From Marisa cornuarietis (lineage: Eukaryota > Mollusca > Gastropoda > Architaenioglossa > Ampullariidae), in assembly GCA_004794655.1 (NCBI GenBank), contig SMMW01000575.1, positions 12,413,001 through 12,477,000 on the forward strand: DNA of 64,000 nt, written 5' to 3'. The first letter of the stretch is position 1. Every line of letters begins with the position of its first letter. The position numbers and the translations under genes were made by a program. The notes under the pieces are model-generated. The model saw nothing but the letters and a program-made list of their open reading frames with translations. It did no database searches and was not told the DNA's origin. Shown here piece by piece: positions 49,351-63,718 of the stretch.

Positions 49351-49699
49351 GGGAAGGTAAGGTAGCGAGGGGGAGAGGAGATAAAGATGGTCCCTCACTC
49401 ACCAACGAACTGAAAAAAAGTCAGTGGACGACTTTACCTTTATGTTAGTCATAGGTCACCTGGCTGATTTGCGACTCCGGTGCGTGAGGGGCTCAGCATG
49501 TCACCGTAGCTGTTTGCGCTGTACTGACCTCGAAGTGTTCGCTGTTGTAAAGACTGCGTGGACGAATATAACCAATTTTAGAAAAAGTGTTAGTGTGCGT
49601 CTCTTGTCACGACTGTTCTCTCATGTCTGTCCGAAATTGAAAAAGACAAAGCCGTAAATGGAAAGAAAACAAAATGTAAACATTTCCCGATCTTGTCTT

Positions 49700-49775
49700 T
49701 AACAGGGCTGGCTGCTTTGCTGTGATATAGCCTGTAACACCGATAATCATCCTTCTCCCCGCGACCCCCCCACCC
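49700..49775 (+). repeat. SINE-like 3' segment, copy C
   Basis: AGGGCTGGCTGCTTTGCTGTGATATAGCC followed by GTAACACCGATAATCATCC and a C-rich run; a diverged relative of copies A and B. Shown here only as a fragment. Confidence 0.45.
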
Positions 49776-51035
49776 ATCTCCTTTTTCTTTGTTTCTTCTT
49801 ATGGTGGCGAACTTAAGTTTGTGCGTAAAAAGTAAACCTTGTGACCCACTTCCTTATCCGTCCCTTGACAGAAATACTGTAAAATGTATCGTTGGCATGT
49901 TAGTCTGCCACTCGTAAAAACGCCATTAGGGAAGTTTTTGGTTGTCCATTCTTTTGTTCTACATGCCGAAGACGTCAGTGCACATTTTTATGGATATTTG
50001 GCCATTTCATTGCACGCTTTTATGCCTGTGGATATGCTTAGAAGGGGGCTGAGAGGCTCCAACCCCGCTAAACTATTACAGTTAAATGCGTTCAGACAGC
50101 AAGCGTATACTCACGATACTCAAACCCTGCTGGAGCATCAATGTTAGATACGTTCAGACGATAAGCATTTATTCCCGGGGGTGGGGAAGTAGACAGAGGT
50201 CGACAGAATTCGCAAGGGATGGGGTTGGGGCTAGGGGTGGACAGCACAGTAGAGGGGGATGAAAAACTAGGATAGAAATGAGAGCGAGAGAGAGATGGGT
50301 AGAGAGAAGTGGGGGGAGGGGAGAGAGAGAGAATATGTGTTTTCCAAACGTACACTGACTTCTCACCGAAGCTTCTCTCCGCTCCCCATCCTTACCCTCC
50401 TCCCGCCCCTAACTTTCTCCATTCCCCCACCCCCATCTTCCCGTCCTCTACCACCCACCCACTCCAGTTTTTCACGGCCGCAGACGAAAGGAATGAACCT
50501 GTGTTCCAATTCTTACCATCGTCTTCCGCAAGTTTTATCTGTTTGTGAATCCTCGTTTTTAGGTGCTAGCAACTGCGTAACTGCGAGAGTGGGAGTGGGG
50601 GGAGGTTAGAGGCTTGTTGGTGACGGAGGGAATGAAGATGCCGTTCTTTCTGTGCGTGATCAATTTTTTTTAAAGCCTTATGATAAAAAAACTACAGAAA
50701 ACTGCTGCAGAGGTCATCTGTAACAGAATGTGAGCAGCTGCAAAACTGCAATGGGAGTTGGATGGGGGTTGGGGAAGGGGCGGAGGGCAGGTGAGGCTGC
50801 TGCAGAGAGGTTCACAGGGCGTCTGTCGCTATCTCTGCTGCATTCCTCACGCTGGTTCCATCGGTGCTTTAAAAAAAAATCAATCTTTAAATCCTCTAGC
50901 CCTGAAGAACGTGTAGTGTTTTCTAACGACTGCAGAAGAAGGTGCGAGTTTACTGGTCCTTTGTAATGTTTTTTGCAGGAATAGCATTTTCACAATATGT
51001 GTGCGCGCGTGTGTGTGTATTTGAGAGAGAGAGAG

Positions 51036-51105
<70 letters not shown>

Positions 51106-54100
51106 AAAGCAAAAAAAAAAAGTAATTAAAACTTCTTTTTCCTTGTCAACCACGATCAGGTCTGGTGGCGTGTTCATGAACTGTCATTTATTTATTTTAC
51201 TTATCATTGATATTTTCAACAAGCGGCTTTTGAGTTTTTCGGGTGGTGTGTTGTAGTTTGTCAAGAGAGACTATGATTAGTCTCCACTAATTTCACTGCT
51301 GATCTTTTTCTCTCGTCGACATATTTACAGTATCGACGGTCGCAAAACAAACCACTGTAACAGAAGGACCTATCGCTGGCTGTTTGTCACCAGAGTTAAG
51401 CTGGTGCTTCAGAACCCTCAAGATCATGCTCGTGGATCGGCTGGTGGGGACAAAGCCGGTGACTGATCACACGAAAGTGTGCATGGCTGTATGAATAAAC
51501 CCGTGAGTTGATCCCACACGTGCACGCCATCAAAAAAGCGCAAACACCCGAAAGGGCATGCTCAAGCTTGTCCTCCACTGGGAGAGAAATAACGTCACAC
51601 TTGGGCGCGCTAAGGAGGGGGGCGGGGGAGAGAAACGACGAGCGGATGAGAGTGTTTATTTATATCCTTAATGGGCCATTAATTGAGGGAGAAGGATTGG
51701 GAAGGGAAACATGCAACATGTCTGCCCGTGCTTTTTCAAACCATATGCCCATCAACCCCCTCAGGGATCTCTGTATTAGATACGAACATGTTCATGTGTG
51801 TGTACGCTGTTTGGTGGCTCCTGAAGACGACGCACGTGTACGAAACTCGAACACATCAGGCACACACAGATGACACGAGGGTGCGCGTGAGCAAAACCCT
51901 GCAGTCTCTCTATATCCTGGCGCACAGAGCAGTCTTCTGCTGCCAGGGCCTTTTGATACACACTATTGTCAGCTGTTCGCGTCCGAAACCCTTCTTTTGA
52001 AAGCTCCTTGGTTCGTGCACCGTGGCTCGTCCTTGCTTCGATCGCTCGTGGTCGATAGGTGCGACAGACAGTTGCGGCGACGCCTGGTCGTCTTTAGCGG
52101 ACTGCCTCCCCCCCTCCACTGACGACAGAGGTGAGGCAGCTGTAAGGACGAGTGACACGGCGCTACTGCTGCTACTGCTGTTGGTGCTTTTGGAAGGCAG
52201 GACACCACACACCATGTGCGAGCACTGCAGTTGTTGCGTCATCACATCGCACGGCGTCCTAGCCACAGCTTTTGACGTGTGGCGTAGTGAGAGTTATTAA
52301 CGTTTGTCATCAGGCTTTTGCCGCGTCATCGACGTCGACTTTGACTACACATCTCCACCCCACACCCAACCCTCATCTTTAGAAAGAGGAGCCCACACGA
52401 CCACACCTAGTAGGCTCGGTCCCACAACGCCTCATGATCGCTCCACAGGGGAAGTAACTATCCACGACGGAGGAGGACTCCTCCCCAGATGTTTAACCAC
52501 GTGGGCATCTCGTCACCACTGGGGACCTACGCAAAAGGAAAAGGCCGACTGCCGGTTATTTTAGTCTGAGAGGATCAAGACGAGGATATTTGAGGCTGCT
52601 GCAGCAATTTGATCCACTTGCACACCTCCGAGCGCGATTTCTCAGGAGAGCTGTTGCTGTGCCTTTCGAGGTGACAAGGTGAACTTGGAGGGTTAATTTA
52701 TTTGCGACTGTACGTCGTTGCCACTGTCCCCTTCGTGCAGACGAGGGCACGACAGTTGAGTGAAATCACTTGAAATCAGATATAAAGCATTCAAGAGCCC
52801 GTTTCTTTGGCGCCCTGCTAATAAATTTTCATGTGCGGCACAGCGGCAGGTGTCAAGGGAAAAGGTACTTCGGGCTGTTATACCTAGTAACAGCGTCTAT
52901 AAGCTTTAGGACTGATCTCCCAAGATCAGGAGAAGCGTAGTAAAAACGGGTTATAGCTCGCACTAGTATCGGATCTCTATGTGCCTATATGGGCTGGATT
53001 GACCACGAGAAAATTAACACTCTGCAATATCGCGAGAAATGGCTTGAGCGAGACTAATAGTGGTTGGTGTCCTTATTTATCAGCAGCACGCGTCTACGAC
53101 ACACCAAGAAATCCAGCTTTCATCTTGCGAACCTACACGACCTTGGATTTAACCTCGAAGACCTCCACTTTCACCCCCTCCACCCCGCTTCTTTTGATGA
53201 AAATACAACCCTTTGGGGATTTTCTCTTCGCCGCCTGTCATCGAGCACTGTACTTTGTTGTTATCTCTATCTCCCCAGTTTCTGGGTCCTGGATCAGTTG
53301 TATGCGTAGAAGCAAGACATCCACTTGTCCTTCTGACGATGACGTGTTCCATTATCAACACATGTTTGAGGAATGCGTTTTCCCGACGATCAGTGATCTT
53401 CTACTATAGATAAAGGCTTCGTCGAATGCTGTCAGCGACCCTCTTTCGCCAGCCTACATCTGTTATCAGCTTCACAGAAATGCCCTGAATCTTCAGTAGA
53501 ACAAAATCACTGGTACCCTGGGGGCCGAGTCGCAAGTCGAATACGTCATTGTCGATAACGGGCAGAGGATTACGGCGTTGCAATTACGTGTGATGTGGAG
53601 AACTGCGACGAAGAGCGTCCTTTACACCTACGGTAATCTCTTGAGCTCTTTACAAGAGATCTTTATCTGACTGGAAGTAGGTCATAGGACAGGTTTCGAA
53701 CATCGCACATTGTTGAGAATTGATGGTAATGGTCCAAGAGTCATTGCTTGCACAGTGACGGTGTCGAGCTCTGCTGAGGTGCTGCTGTGTCTTAAGGAAT
53801 CAGGATTATCGTTGGTCGTGCAATGGCTCTTAAGTTTGTTCTTCCTACCAGCAGTCACGGACCACGCGCGCGGAGATAAACCGGTTTCTGCAAGTTCAGT
53901 GCCTGCCTTTGTGGAGACAGGCAGAGATTCTGTCAGCGTTTCGGAGATAACATTTTGAAAATTAGCACAGTTGGTCATCATCCCAAGCTGTGGGATCTAG
54001 TGGTGTACCACAGACTGCGCCTGGCAGCCACTCCAGAACACGGGCATCGGGTGGCGTGTAACGCGGGGAAGGGGTCTGGTCATCAGCCCACAACTGTATC

Positions 54101-57100
54101 GATCCGCGTCGTCCTGAGTCTACAAAGAGAGGAGGAAGAGGTGGGGGACTAGAAATTTGAAACGTCATTCCCAGCACATTATCGACTTTCCGTACGTGCC
54201 GCTCTGTCCCTTGCAGGCGATCGATGTGGAATTTCTACTGCTGAGCGTGTGGACGTATTCTCAGAACGAGGCTGCATTGGTGACGCACTGCAAGATGGCT
54301 GCCGATCTTTCTGGCATCACGAGCAGGTATTTTGCGCTTAAGATATTTCTTAGAAAATTTAAGGTTTCTTATTGTGAAGAAACATGGGATGGGTGTAGTT
54401 CAGATTTTCGTGAGTGACGATTATATTGCAGAATGCATTTTCTTCGTAGTTAACATCTCTTCGGTTAAAAAAAAAAATTTTTTTTTTCTTAAAAATGCTG
54501 GTCATGTAATGGCTCCAGGGTTGTTGAGATGGGCAGTTTCACTATACAAGTGTCCGGGGTTTTGCCATAAAATTACGCCCATAAAAAATGTTTCAAATTA
54601 GTATTAAATTAGATTTTTCGCTGTAAAGCACTTCGAGCTTTGCATTGTGCACTCTTTTGTAAGAAAATGCTGATGATATGTGGAGTGCTTATGTAAATGC
54701 AACAGTGAACTTGACTGCCATGACGCTGGCATGAGTACAAAATTTCACTATGTTTTAAAAACCTTAAAATGCTCATTTAAATCAAATACGTTAAGTGTCG
54801 GGGATTCGAAGGCAGTAAATGTTACACCACAGAGATAGAACGCAGACCACAAGTAAGGACGTTTGTGTCAAGCAGTACCTCGTTACTATGACGACAAAAC
54901 ACCATTGGGGTTTATGTGATTTGCCATTAAGATGTTAGTCGAGAGAGAGTGTGTGCCTGTGCGTGTGTGTATGTGAGAGAGAGAGAGAGAAAGAAACAAA
55001 AGCAATAGTCATGGCTACCCCAGAACTCCATAATAAGATGCTTATTTGCGCGTTTCACAGTGAACGACTTCTGGCATTCGGTATTGATCACCATGAGAAG
55101 AAAATAATTGCATGCTCCCCGAGGGGCTTACCAGTCAGAGCGGACTGGGTAGAGGCAGCTATGATCCAGAAGCTGTGGTGGAGATCGGAGGGGAAGGGGG
55201 CGAGGCTATGGTGAGGTCATCTAGTACCCAAAACGCGCAGTATTAATAAGAGACAGGACTACCTGATCATGTTCGGTCGGTAGCTACCACCTTAGAGCAC
55301 ACCCGTAGTGATGTATTAGACTAATGAGAGGCTAAACATCATCGGGGACACCTGCGGGTTGTATGACAGCATCTAGTAAAGTCAAAGGAGAATATTCTGC
55401 GCAGTGTTACAGTGTTGCAGGCACTGAGGCACTGATGGGGACGTAACTGCGACTTCCACCAGCGAAGGGGATAATGATGTATAAATAGTCAGCAATACTC
55501 GTCTGATGCTTTTTTCTCAAACGGTTGTGGTGATGTCACTGCCCACAATAGAAATTTCAGTACTAAATAATCCAGTAGATGGAATAATGACACAGCCTGA
55601 AGCGATCTGTATTCCTTGAGCTAACACAGCGTTGGACGTAAATGTGCACTCGGTTGCAATTTATCCCCACTTCACCACCCGAAAAGTGAGAGAGCCTTTT
55701 TGATTGCATGCATTCGAAGTTCGGTGTAAACAAACAGGGATAGAACAGACGCAGAACAGAACCAGCAGACCCATGCGCAATTGCGCATATCTAATGATGG
55801 GTTCAGCGTCAGCTTTATTGTTCAATAATACGTGTGTGAGCGTGCGCGCGCGCGCGTTTGAGTTTGCGGGAGGCGTATACTTGTTTGTTAGTATTTTTAA
55901 TCGGCAAATGACCCACTTCTTGTCTCTCACGCAAATTAGAGCACATTTTAATGCGAAGACTGGCGTTGTGCCCATAAGTAGCCTCATGTCATCACCGGCG
56001 CGATAACAGCAGTACAGATAACGTTAAACCTCGCCTTGCGGCGCTGGGCCATTTGTCCGCGATTCCATGAAGGGTACCGTGGTATTATTACGACCGTAAG
56101 AGTGGATTATGATGTGTGTTGGTTGAGTGGGGTCGGGGGGGGGTAGACTTTGTCGAGAGTGAAACTTCATTTGTCTGGGAGGGTGGTGGGGAGAAGGTCG
56201 GTGGGGGTTGGCGTATCGCTGGTTGCTGTGACGACAATTGTGTGGAGGACCTACGTACACTCCGTCCGGCGTCAGACTGATGGTCCATGTCGTGTCGAAA
56301 CTAGGTCGAGTGATCTGGTCGGAGCGTGGTTCAAACCTCCCACGTCGCAGGCAAAAGATGAAGAAAATTAGTCTGGGTCGATCGGCAGGCGACCCTGGTT
56401 GTTGTTGACGCCGACGTGAAAAAGATTAGCTTTGCGCAGTTACTTTAAGAGCCGTCTCGGAACACTTTGTCAAATATGTCATTATGCTAGGAAGTGTTAA
56501 AGATGACGGCCACATACATAGCTAAACATAGTCACATATTTGACAACATGCGTTCAATTAAAGACCTAGTGGGGTACAATTTAAAAAAAAAAACTAACAA
56601 ACTGGGTAAAGCTCAGTGAAAGATTTCCTCAAATCTGAGGGAATAACTCTTTCCGTTCTCCAAATACAAGGTTACAAACATCACCATAAACATAAAAAGT
56701 GAACACTATAGGTATCAGGATTTTACATTCGTACAGTTTTGTTGTCAACATAACAGCTTATGAGAGCCCTGGGACCATAAATAGACGTATCTGTAAACAA
56801 AGGTGACGTCAGGAATATGACGTGTCGCGGCAGATATCTCAACAACGGAAGCGGGGGAATAGAGGTATTCACGTGGTTTTAGGGAAATATGTATTTTGCT
56901 CTGAGCTTTACACAGTCATCAGAAACAAATTTCACTCCACAAGACCTTTAATTGCTACACATACTGTCGAATATGTGACTGCTAAAAAAGTTTTTTTTAT
57001 TTTTTTTGCATAAAATATTTGCTGAAAACAGTCCCATTTTGAGACAATACGCGCCCGGTTTAGAAGGCCGTTTATTGAGCACGTTCTCGTCGACAAATAG

Positions 57101-57590
57101 CAGGGTTGCTGGGTTCGAAACCGATCTCTTACATTTCCTTCTAACAGCACCTTACAAGGCCGATGCTGCAGAATGTGCTGTTCGGTGAGTTCAGCCCCCT
57201 GCACACGCTGGGTGCTAAAGCTATGAACCGCAGTCATTAAGCGAGTGATTTACGAGGGGGCAGAGTTCAGAACTCCGGTGCCAGAGGCATTTGATGGTCT
57301 CTTAACAGCCCTGAAAAATTAAAGTGCCGAGTTATGAAGAAGATTCTAACATTTTATGATTATAATGTTTTGACACTCGCATATAAAGCTACACAATACG
57401 TATATATCCATTGCTGCGTACATGCATACATGCATGCATCCATATATACATGCATACATACAACTGTCGATCTGACTTTAAACAGGGAGTAACAAACTGA
57501 TTTTGATAATTGTCGATGTCAATTTTTTTTGGGGGGTGGGGTGGAGGGGGAGCATGTTAGCTAGTTTGAAAGTAAAGTGATCAAATTCAG
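49776..57590. other. Intergenic stretch, no gene recognised
   Basis: Contains the TG microsatellite at 51039-51103. Frames at 51508-51873, 51910-52266 (minus), 52022-52300, 52981-53409 and 53682-53981 (minus) have no motif I recognise and no linked exons. A GGTTCAAACC near 56330 could be a worn SINE box B. Confidence 0.45.
51039..51103. repeat. (GA)n(TG)n microsatellite
   Basis: About 32 TG units preceded by GA units. Confidence 0.97.
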
Positions 57591-57661
57591 CCTACCGCTG
57601 AATCACATGTTTATGCACGTCCTTGACTGAGAGGCGTGAGTGGGAGAAAGAAAGAACTCTG

Positions 57662-57668
<7 letters not shown>

Positions 57669-57744
<76 letters not shown>
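57669..57744. repeat. (TG)n microsatellite
   Basis: About 38 perfect TG units, the longest dinucleotide run in the window. Confidence 0.97.
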
Positions 57745-57745
<1 letters not shown>

Positions 57746-57896
57746 ACGCGCGCACAGTGACTGTACAAGTATCGTTTTCTTGTTACACGCGTATATGCTA
57801 CACACGTGTGTAACACGCCTCCGTGACCTGCCAGTTGTAAGTCGGTGCTACTCAGAAGCTATTAGCCTCAGTCACGACTATATGACATTCTCGGTA

Positions 57897-57974
57897 ACAG
57901 CTATAGGAATTGGATTGTCAGTCACAACTATAAGAAATGGATTCTCATTCACAACTATAGGAAGCGGATTTTCA
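57897..57974. repeat. About 27-bp tandem repeat, three copies
   Basis: Three diverged units with AACTATARGAA and GGATTSTCA. Confidence 0.75.
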
Positions 57975-60900
57975 AAGTCTTTTGGGGCGATGTCATATTA
58001 AAATCACACGCATGCGCATTTTTTGGGGAGGGGAGGGGGGCGAGGAATGTACACATACTTGGGCGGACATCTGGGCTCACGACACTGGTTTTTTCCCGTT
58101 AGCAGTAGTCATGGTAGAAAGAGCAGATAATAACATAGGAAACTACATGGGAAGCTCAGCTTCAGAACAAAAGTGCAACTAAACTTTCTTTTCTTTTTCA
58201 AAGACCAGCCCTTCATATAAGCCAAGCAACCTTCACTCTATATTCCTCAGGTACCGACCTACAGAGTCCTACGGAAACGTTTGCTGCAGACTCTGGGCAG
58301 CGTTTCCACACAAACGTCACTGTCTCCACATATAAACATGTTCCGTAAACCTGAGATTGGTCGGGTACTTTTATGGAAAGAGCATTTTAAAAACGTAGAG
58401 TATCCCACAGCCTAGTGGCCGGAGGGAGGCAATGAACATGAGTGGCTCGACGAGTCTAGGACACGGCTCTTGGAAGCCGGTTCACTGCCCTCTCTTTTCG
58501 CTGACTTATCCTTTCATTCTGAGGGGGGAGTTTCCTAGCGACAGGCCCGAACGGGCCTCAGACGAGCGACCTTTTATTCCACAGTGAGGTGGAATATGCA
58601 CCAAACGACAGCCACCTGAGTGTCCCTAACAGCGAGCGATGGATGACAACATTGCCACAAAGGACTCAGTTCAACAGTTTATCAAACAGTTAAATAATTG
58701 TTTTAGTTCCATCGGGTCGATTCTTTGTATAAGTAGTTTATTCCTAACCCGGGGAGCATATCATAGAAGTACCTTAAACATGGTGAACCAGAGTAGGTCA
58801 CTTTGCCTTGCGGCCACTATATGGCTATGAGACTCTGTAGCTGTTTGTTTGTTTGTTTGTTTGTTTGTCGAGCGTTTTAGAAACGCTAACACTAAAGCTA
58901 ATACCCGACCTACTCCGATATGGCTCGAGGCAGATTATCGCCAGGTGCTCCTCCACGTGTAGCGTTTTCTAAAGACCACTTCGCCACCTGCTGTCTGTCA
59001 GCTGAGATGCCGGTAGAGAGAGAGAGAGCTGAAGAGTAGGTTGAGTAGACCATGCCCGCCTTTTGTTTACCTTTGCTCTATGTGTTATTTGTTCCTGCCG
59101 CCTCCTCGCCCTGCCCCCGCCCCCAATATTCCCTCTTTTTTATGTTTACCACCACCTTTCCGTAGCCCTCACCTCTACTGTTTCTCACTACAAATGTTAT
59201 CTCAGAGCAAGGTTCTCGCCCACTATTACACGATAGGCCGGCGCCAGTATTACTGCTGTCTGGAGCTTGGGTGAGGGGGTGAGGGGGGGGGTCTTCTTAC
59301 ATCTCAGGGAAGGATCGACACAACAGGCCAACAGTTCTCAGGTTTGTTATCGTAGAACGTTGTTTGTCTTGAAACAAAGTGTTACCCACGTACATTTTCT
59401 TATCGCGTTACCTGTGCTTTGTTGTCCTGCGGCAATGCACTGCGCTGCGATCTGACAGTCGCCCCGACCAGTTGTTTTCGTCCGGCATAAAGCCACATCC
59501 GTGTTCATACTCGGTCCATGACGGAGAGAATAGGCTATGTTCTTCTTTTGCGTCAGTTGATGTGAGTTCAGTATACCTGTACTTAATAGTACGAAGAAAA
59601 TAGTGTTCCATTGTTGTAAATTAAAACCTCGTTACTCTTAATAAACTGAGCTCTTGTCGGCCGGGTCAACGTCAGTGACTCAGCAGGCGTGGAGCGAGCT
59701 CTGTACGGCCGCCTCTTCTTAGGACCTTACCATGTCTGCTCGAAGATCGGACTGGACTGGTTTTCAACTACACGGACGATGGAGGATCGAATCTTTGAGG
59801 GTAAAATCGTGCTAATTAAGGCCTTGTGGAGAGTGCCGGTCACCTTCAGATGATGATAGTAACAAATTCGTAGGCTAATTTGGAGGACACACAGAACGAG
59901 AGAGAGAGTGATAGAGAGAGCTGTATCACAATATCATCCGTCCAAGGCGATCTGATTTTTTTTTTTTTATTGTGCAACAGACCTTTAAATCACACCTTCA
60001 CTGTTCGCCTATAGTCGGATGTTGTGCGTCGGCTCGAGGCTGGCCTGTGATTTTGATGCAGAGGCCAGTTACGGCCTCAGGGTCTGTGTACGTGCTTTCA
60101 CTTCCGCATGCGGGACGGGGGGGGGGAAGCTGAAGGGGCGGCTGGCTGGCGAGCTGAGACAAGACAAATACTCAACGTCATCGAACGACAAAGCCCCGCC
60201 CATCAATACTTCCCCGAACGTCCCTGGCCTACTCAACACTGTGTCGGGGACGATTTTGGCTTCCGAATCATACATCATTGGCAGTGTGCGAACAGTAGCA
60301 GTTCTCAGCTTGTTGCGGGCTGAAGATGGCGAATTCGTCTTGAAAAGTAAGTGCTACCTTACTAGCATGAGGTTTATGCTCTTGTGTGCGCGATGACTGC
60401 AGGTCTGAGATCAAGATTTACAACTTTTTTTTTTTTTCGTGGGAGCACACAGCAGTCAAAGAACTGCTCCAGTAATATGACCTCTTAACCTCATGTGTAT
60501 CTGTGTATCTTGCAGTGTTGTCAACCATGTCACACTCTGGGTCGTCACTGCTCGTAGCTTACAAGATACTCGAGCTGCGAATCTCCCTCTCTCTCTCCTT
60601 TTGCTCTCGTGATCTTGTTTTTACTGCTTTCGCAACTCGTAGCGACGTTGTTTCCAGTCCCGTTATTGTGCTTTGATAATTAAACACCGAACTAGTGCAC
60701 TTTGAGAAAAGTGTCTCAAGGTAGGTCTAGCAAACCAATCTGAGGTAACGTCTCTCGACATCACTCTCCTGTCTTGTAACAGGTAACATCGTTCATGCAT
60801 GCTGGGTGCGCTATAGTAAGTACACAATTCGCGTACCCACAGGTAGGCAGGTCCACTCAAAACGAACATGCTTTAGGAGTGCATGTCAACATTGTTTGTG

Positions 60901-61131
60901 GAGTGCGCACCGCTCAGCTAAAGTGTCCAATTACTTAGCGACACCTCAGTACGGTCTACGCTGTAGGTAAACAGGCATTTGAAGGGAGAGAACTGGGAGG
61001 GAAGAGTGGGGAAGGAGCACGGCATAACTAGTTATGACAATGGGAGGTGAATATTTGTAAATGGCGGTTCACAGACTCGGTTTGTACTTCTTCTTTTTTT
61101 TTCTTTCTTTTTTTTGGTGGAGGAAGGAGTA

Positions 61132-61163
<32 letters not shown>

Positions 61164-62091
61164 TTTTTTGGGGGGGGGGGTTATCGGGATGAAGATATTT
61201 CCTTCACGCTAACAAGCATACGCGCACGTTACTAAGCAAGTAAATGCAGCATATGGTGTGTTCTTCTGACCTTTTGATTTCCATATAGACTACCACTGTC
61301 CCCCTACACACTCCTATGACATTTAAAAATTTATTATTTTTACTTTATGCCCCGATCTGACAAACCAAAGCCAGTAATGCAATTCTGATCCAACCCAATT
61401 TGCGTCTACTAATTTTTCAGTTAATTTTGTTGTATCTGTTGCTTCGTTTAAAGAGAAAAAAAATGCTTCGGTGCTTTAACAAATGGTGAAGACAAACGCC
61501 ACAGACGAATGTATTAGAGAACGACTGAGTTGGCTTCTTTGGCTTAACATCAAGGGGAGTGAATCAAATATTTGTCGAAAAACGAAAGAGTAAGGACAGC
61601 CAGAGACGCACTCTCGACTTGGAAACAAAGCAATGAGTCAATGTCGACAATGACCTATAGATGATCCACCCCCACCTTCGTTATTCGTATGTAAATGATC
61701 CTGTTACAAAAAGTCGTGAGATCTGAGAGAGGTGTATTTGTTTTTGAATAATAATTTTTTTTTAAAAAGCAAAAATTAAAGTAAGCTATTTTTAGACGAC
61801 TCTGACCTCTCGTGAGCGGCGTGTGCTAGTTGCCGGAACGTTGCCGGATCCGGTCGTCAAACAGCGTTCCCGCTAGGAACGATTACATTCGTTGATCCAT
61901 AAATCAAACTGACGAACTTTTGACTGACGTGACCCGAAAGCATTAGTCTTGAGGTCTTACCCCTCGACATCCCTCACACACACACACACACTGGCCGTTC
62001 CTCTCTTACTCGTGGGTCACGTGCAGTGATAGGTAACTTGCAAAAGCGTGGGGATTAGCGACGTTCACCCGCTTTGCCTATATGATCCCAT

Positions 62092-62123
<32 letters not shown>
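62092..62123. repeat. (CA)n microsatellite
   Basis: About 16 CA units. Confidence 0.95.
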
Positions 62124-62124
<1 letters not shown>

Positions 62125-62941
62125 TACAGTCAAGTGTAGCATTTTGGATGCGATGTTCGGCAAAAAACTGCAACTTAGACGAAAAGCACAGTTAACAAGC
62201 GGCTTATGGGTTTGAAACAAAATGTTCAGATACCACGAGAGAATAAACTGATCTAGTGGCTCAACATGTGTGATATTAAATCCTCCAGTTCTTCTTTTTA
62301 AATGCATTTTAGTTGCTGCGTGTTCTAGCATAGACTTTCTTTTGGATTGCTTTACGAAAGGGGGCAGACATTAACTAACATTCGCGCCATTGTGAATTTG
62401 TTATTGCAGAGCAGCATCAAACCCATGTGCATAGACAGAAGCCAGCTTTTTGGGAGGTTTTAGTTTGGTTGGTTATTTTGTTTGTTGTTGTTTTTATATG
62501 CAGCACCTCCACCAAAATCTGCTACCTCTCAGACACCCTTCAAACAAGCAGCACACTAACGAGGTCCACTTCTCTCGGTGACATGCGAGGAGAGATCCTT
62601 GTTGGCAGTAGGAAACTACACCGTAGGCCCTAAATTACCGAGCATGACAAAACGTTGCTTGCCAATTTACCTGCAGTTCACTGCTGCGTGATCGAGAAGA
62701 AGTGTGTGTGTGTGTGTGTGTGTTGGGAGGGAAGTGGTAGCAGGGAAGTCCTTGGATGGAAAGCACAGGTAGACGCTGTCACGTGGAGCCGGTTAACAAA
62801 GCACCGCGAGGTCAACTTGTTTCAGGGGTAAGACTAGATCGAGTAATAACTCTCCGCCATCGAATCCACTACGCTTTGTTGGGTAAGATAATGGGCTATT
62901 TGATTGTCAGTACTAAAGCTTGTGGGGGGGGGGGTTGGGGG

Positions 62942-62947
<6 letters not shown>

Positions 62948-62991
<44 letters not shown>
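62948..62991. repeat. (TG)n microsatellite
   Basis: About 22 TG units after a G-run. Confidence 0.95.
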
Positions 62992-62994
<3 letters not shown>

Positions 62995-63676
62995 CTGCTA
63001 TAGCAAAAGTTCGGGTTTTTAACAAGGATGGTGGTGGAGGAAGGGACTTCTTGACAGGTAAGAACAGCTTCCGTTTCATGCTATCGGGGCGAGTTGACGG
63101 AGTTGTCGAATTGTCTGAAACGATCCTTGGTAGTGACATTTCTGCTTTTGCTATGAAATGTTGCCTGCATAGTAGAGATATCTGTCAGTAATACTGTCCA
63201 TATCAACGAAGAGCACATTCCGCCGCCCCAACTCATAATCAGAAAGGAAGGTTTAGTGAAGGTCCTTCTTGAAGGCGGATTTTCAAAAGTGTACCTTTGT
63301 ATATTGCATGTTTCTGAGGGGAAAAAAAGGAAATGAAATGCCCTTAATGTTCCCATGTTATACGTCGCTTCAGGCCAGATGGAGTGTATGTAGTCTGTTG
63401 GCCTGGCGCTTGGTACAAGAGAGACATAGATTTGTTTCGCAGTACATTTTCTGTGCACGGGGTACGAATCAGGGGGCTGTTTGCGTTATGTGTGATTTGC
63501 ATAAGTCCTGCAGGGAGTGGGCTGTCTGTGCATGGTGAAGGAGTCCTGCAGAGAGTGGTGCATCCCAAAGACTAGCGGAGCCTCATTAGTGCTATTGACA
63601 GGGTTGTTGACAGGATTATCGGCACATTAAAATAAAATGAAGTAGCAAAAGTACTAGGCTGTCTCCCATCCTGTAA

Positions 63677-63678
<2 letters not shown>

Positions 63679-63714
<36 letters not shown>
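63679..63714. repeat. (TG)n microsatellite
   Basis: About 18 TG units. Confidence 0.95.

Positions 63715-63718
<4 letters not shown>

Noticed and set aside
56290..56420. Another SINE copy around GGTTCAAACC
   Set aside because: Only a box B-like decamer is visible, with no matching head or body.
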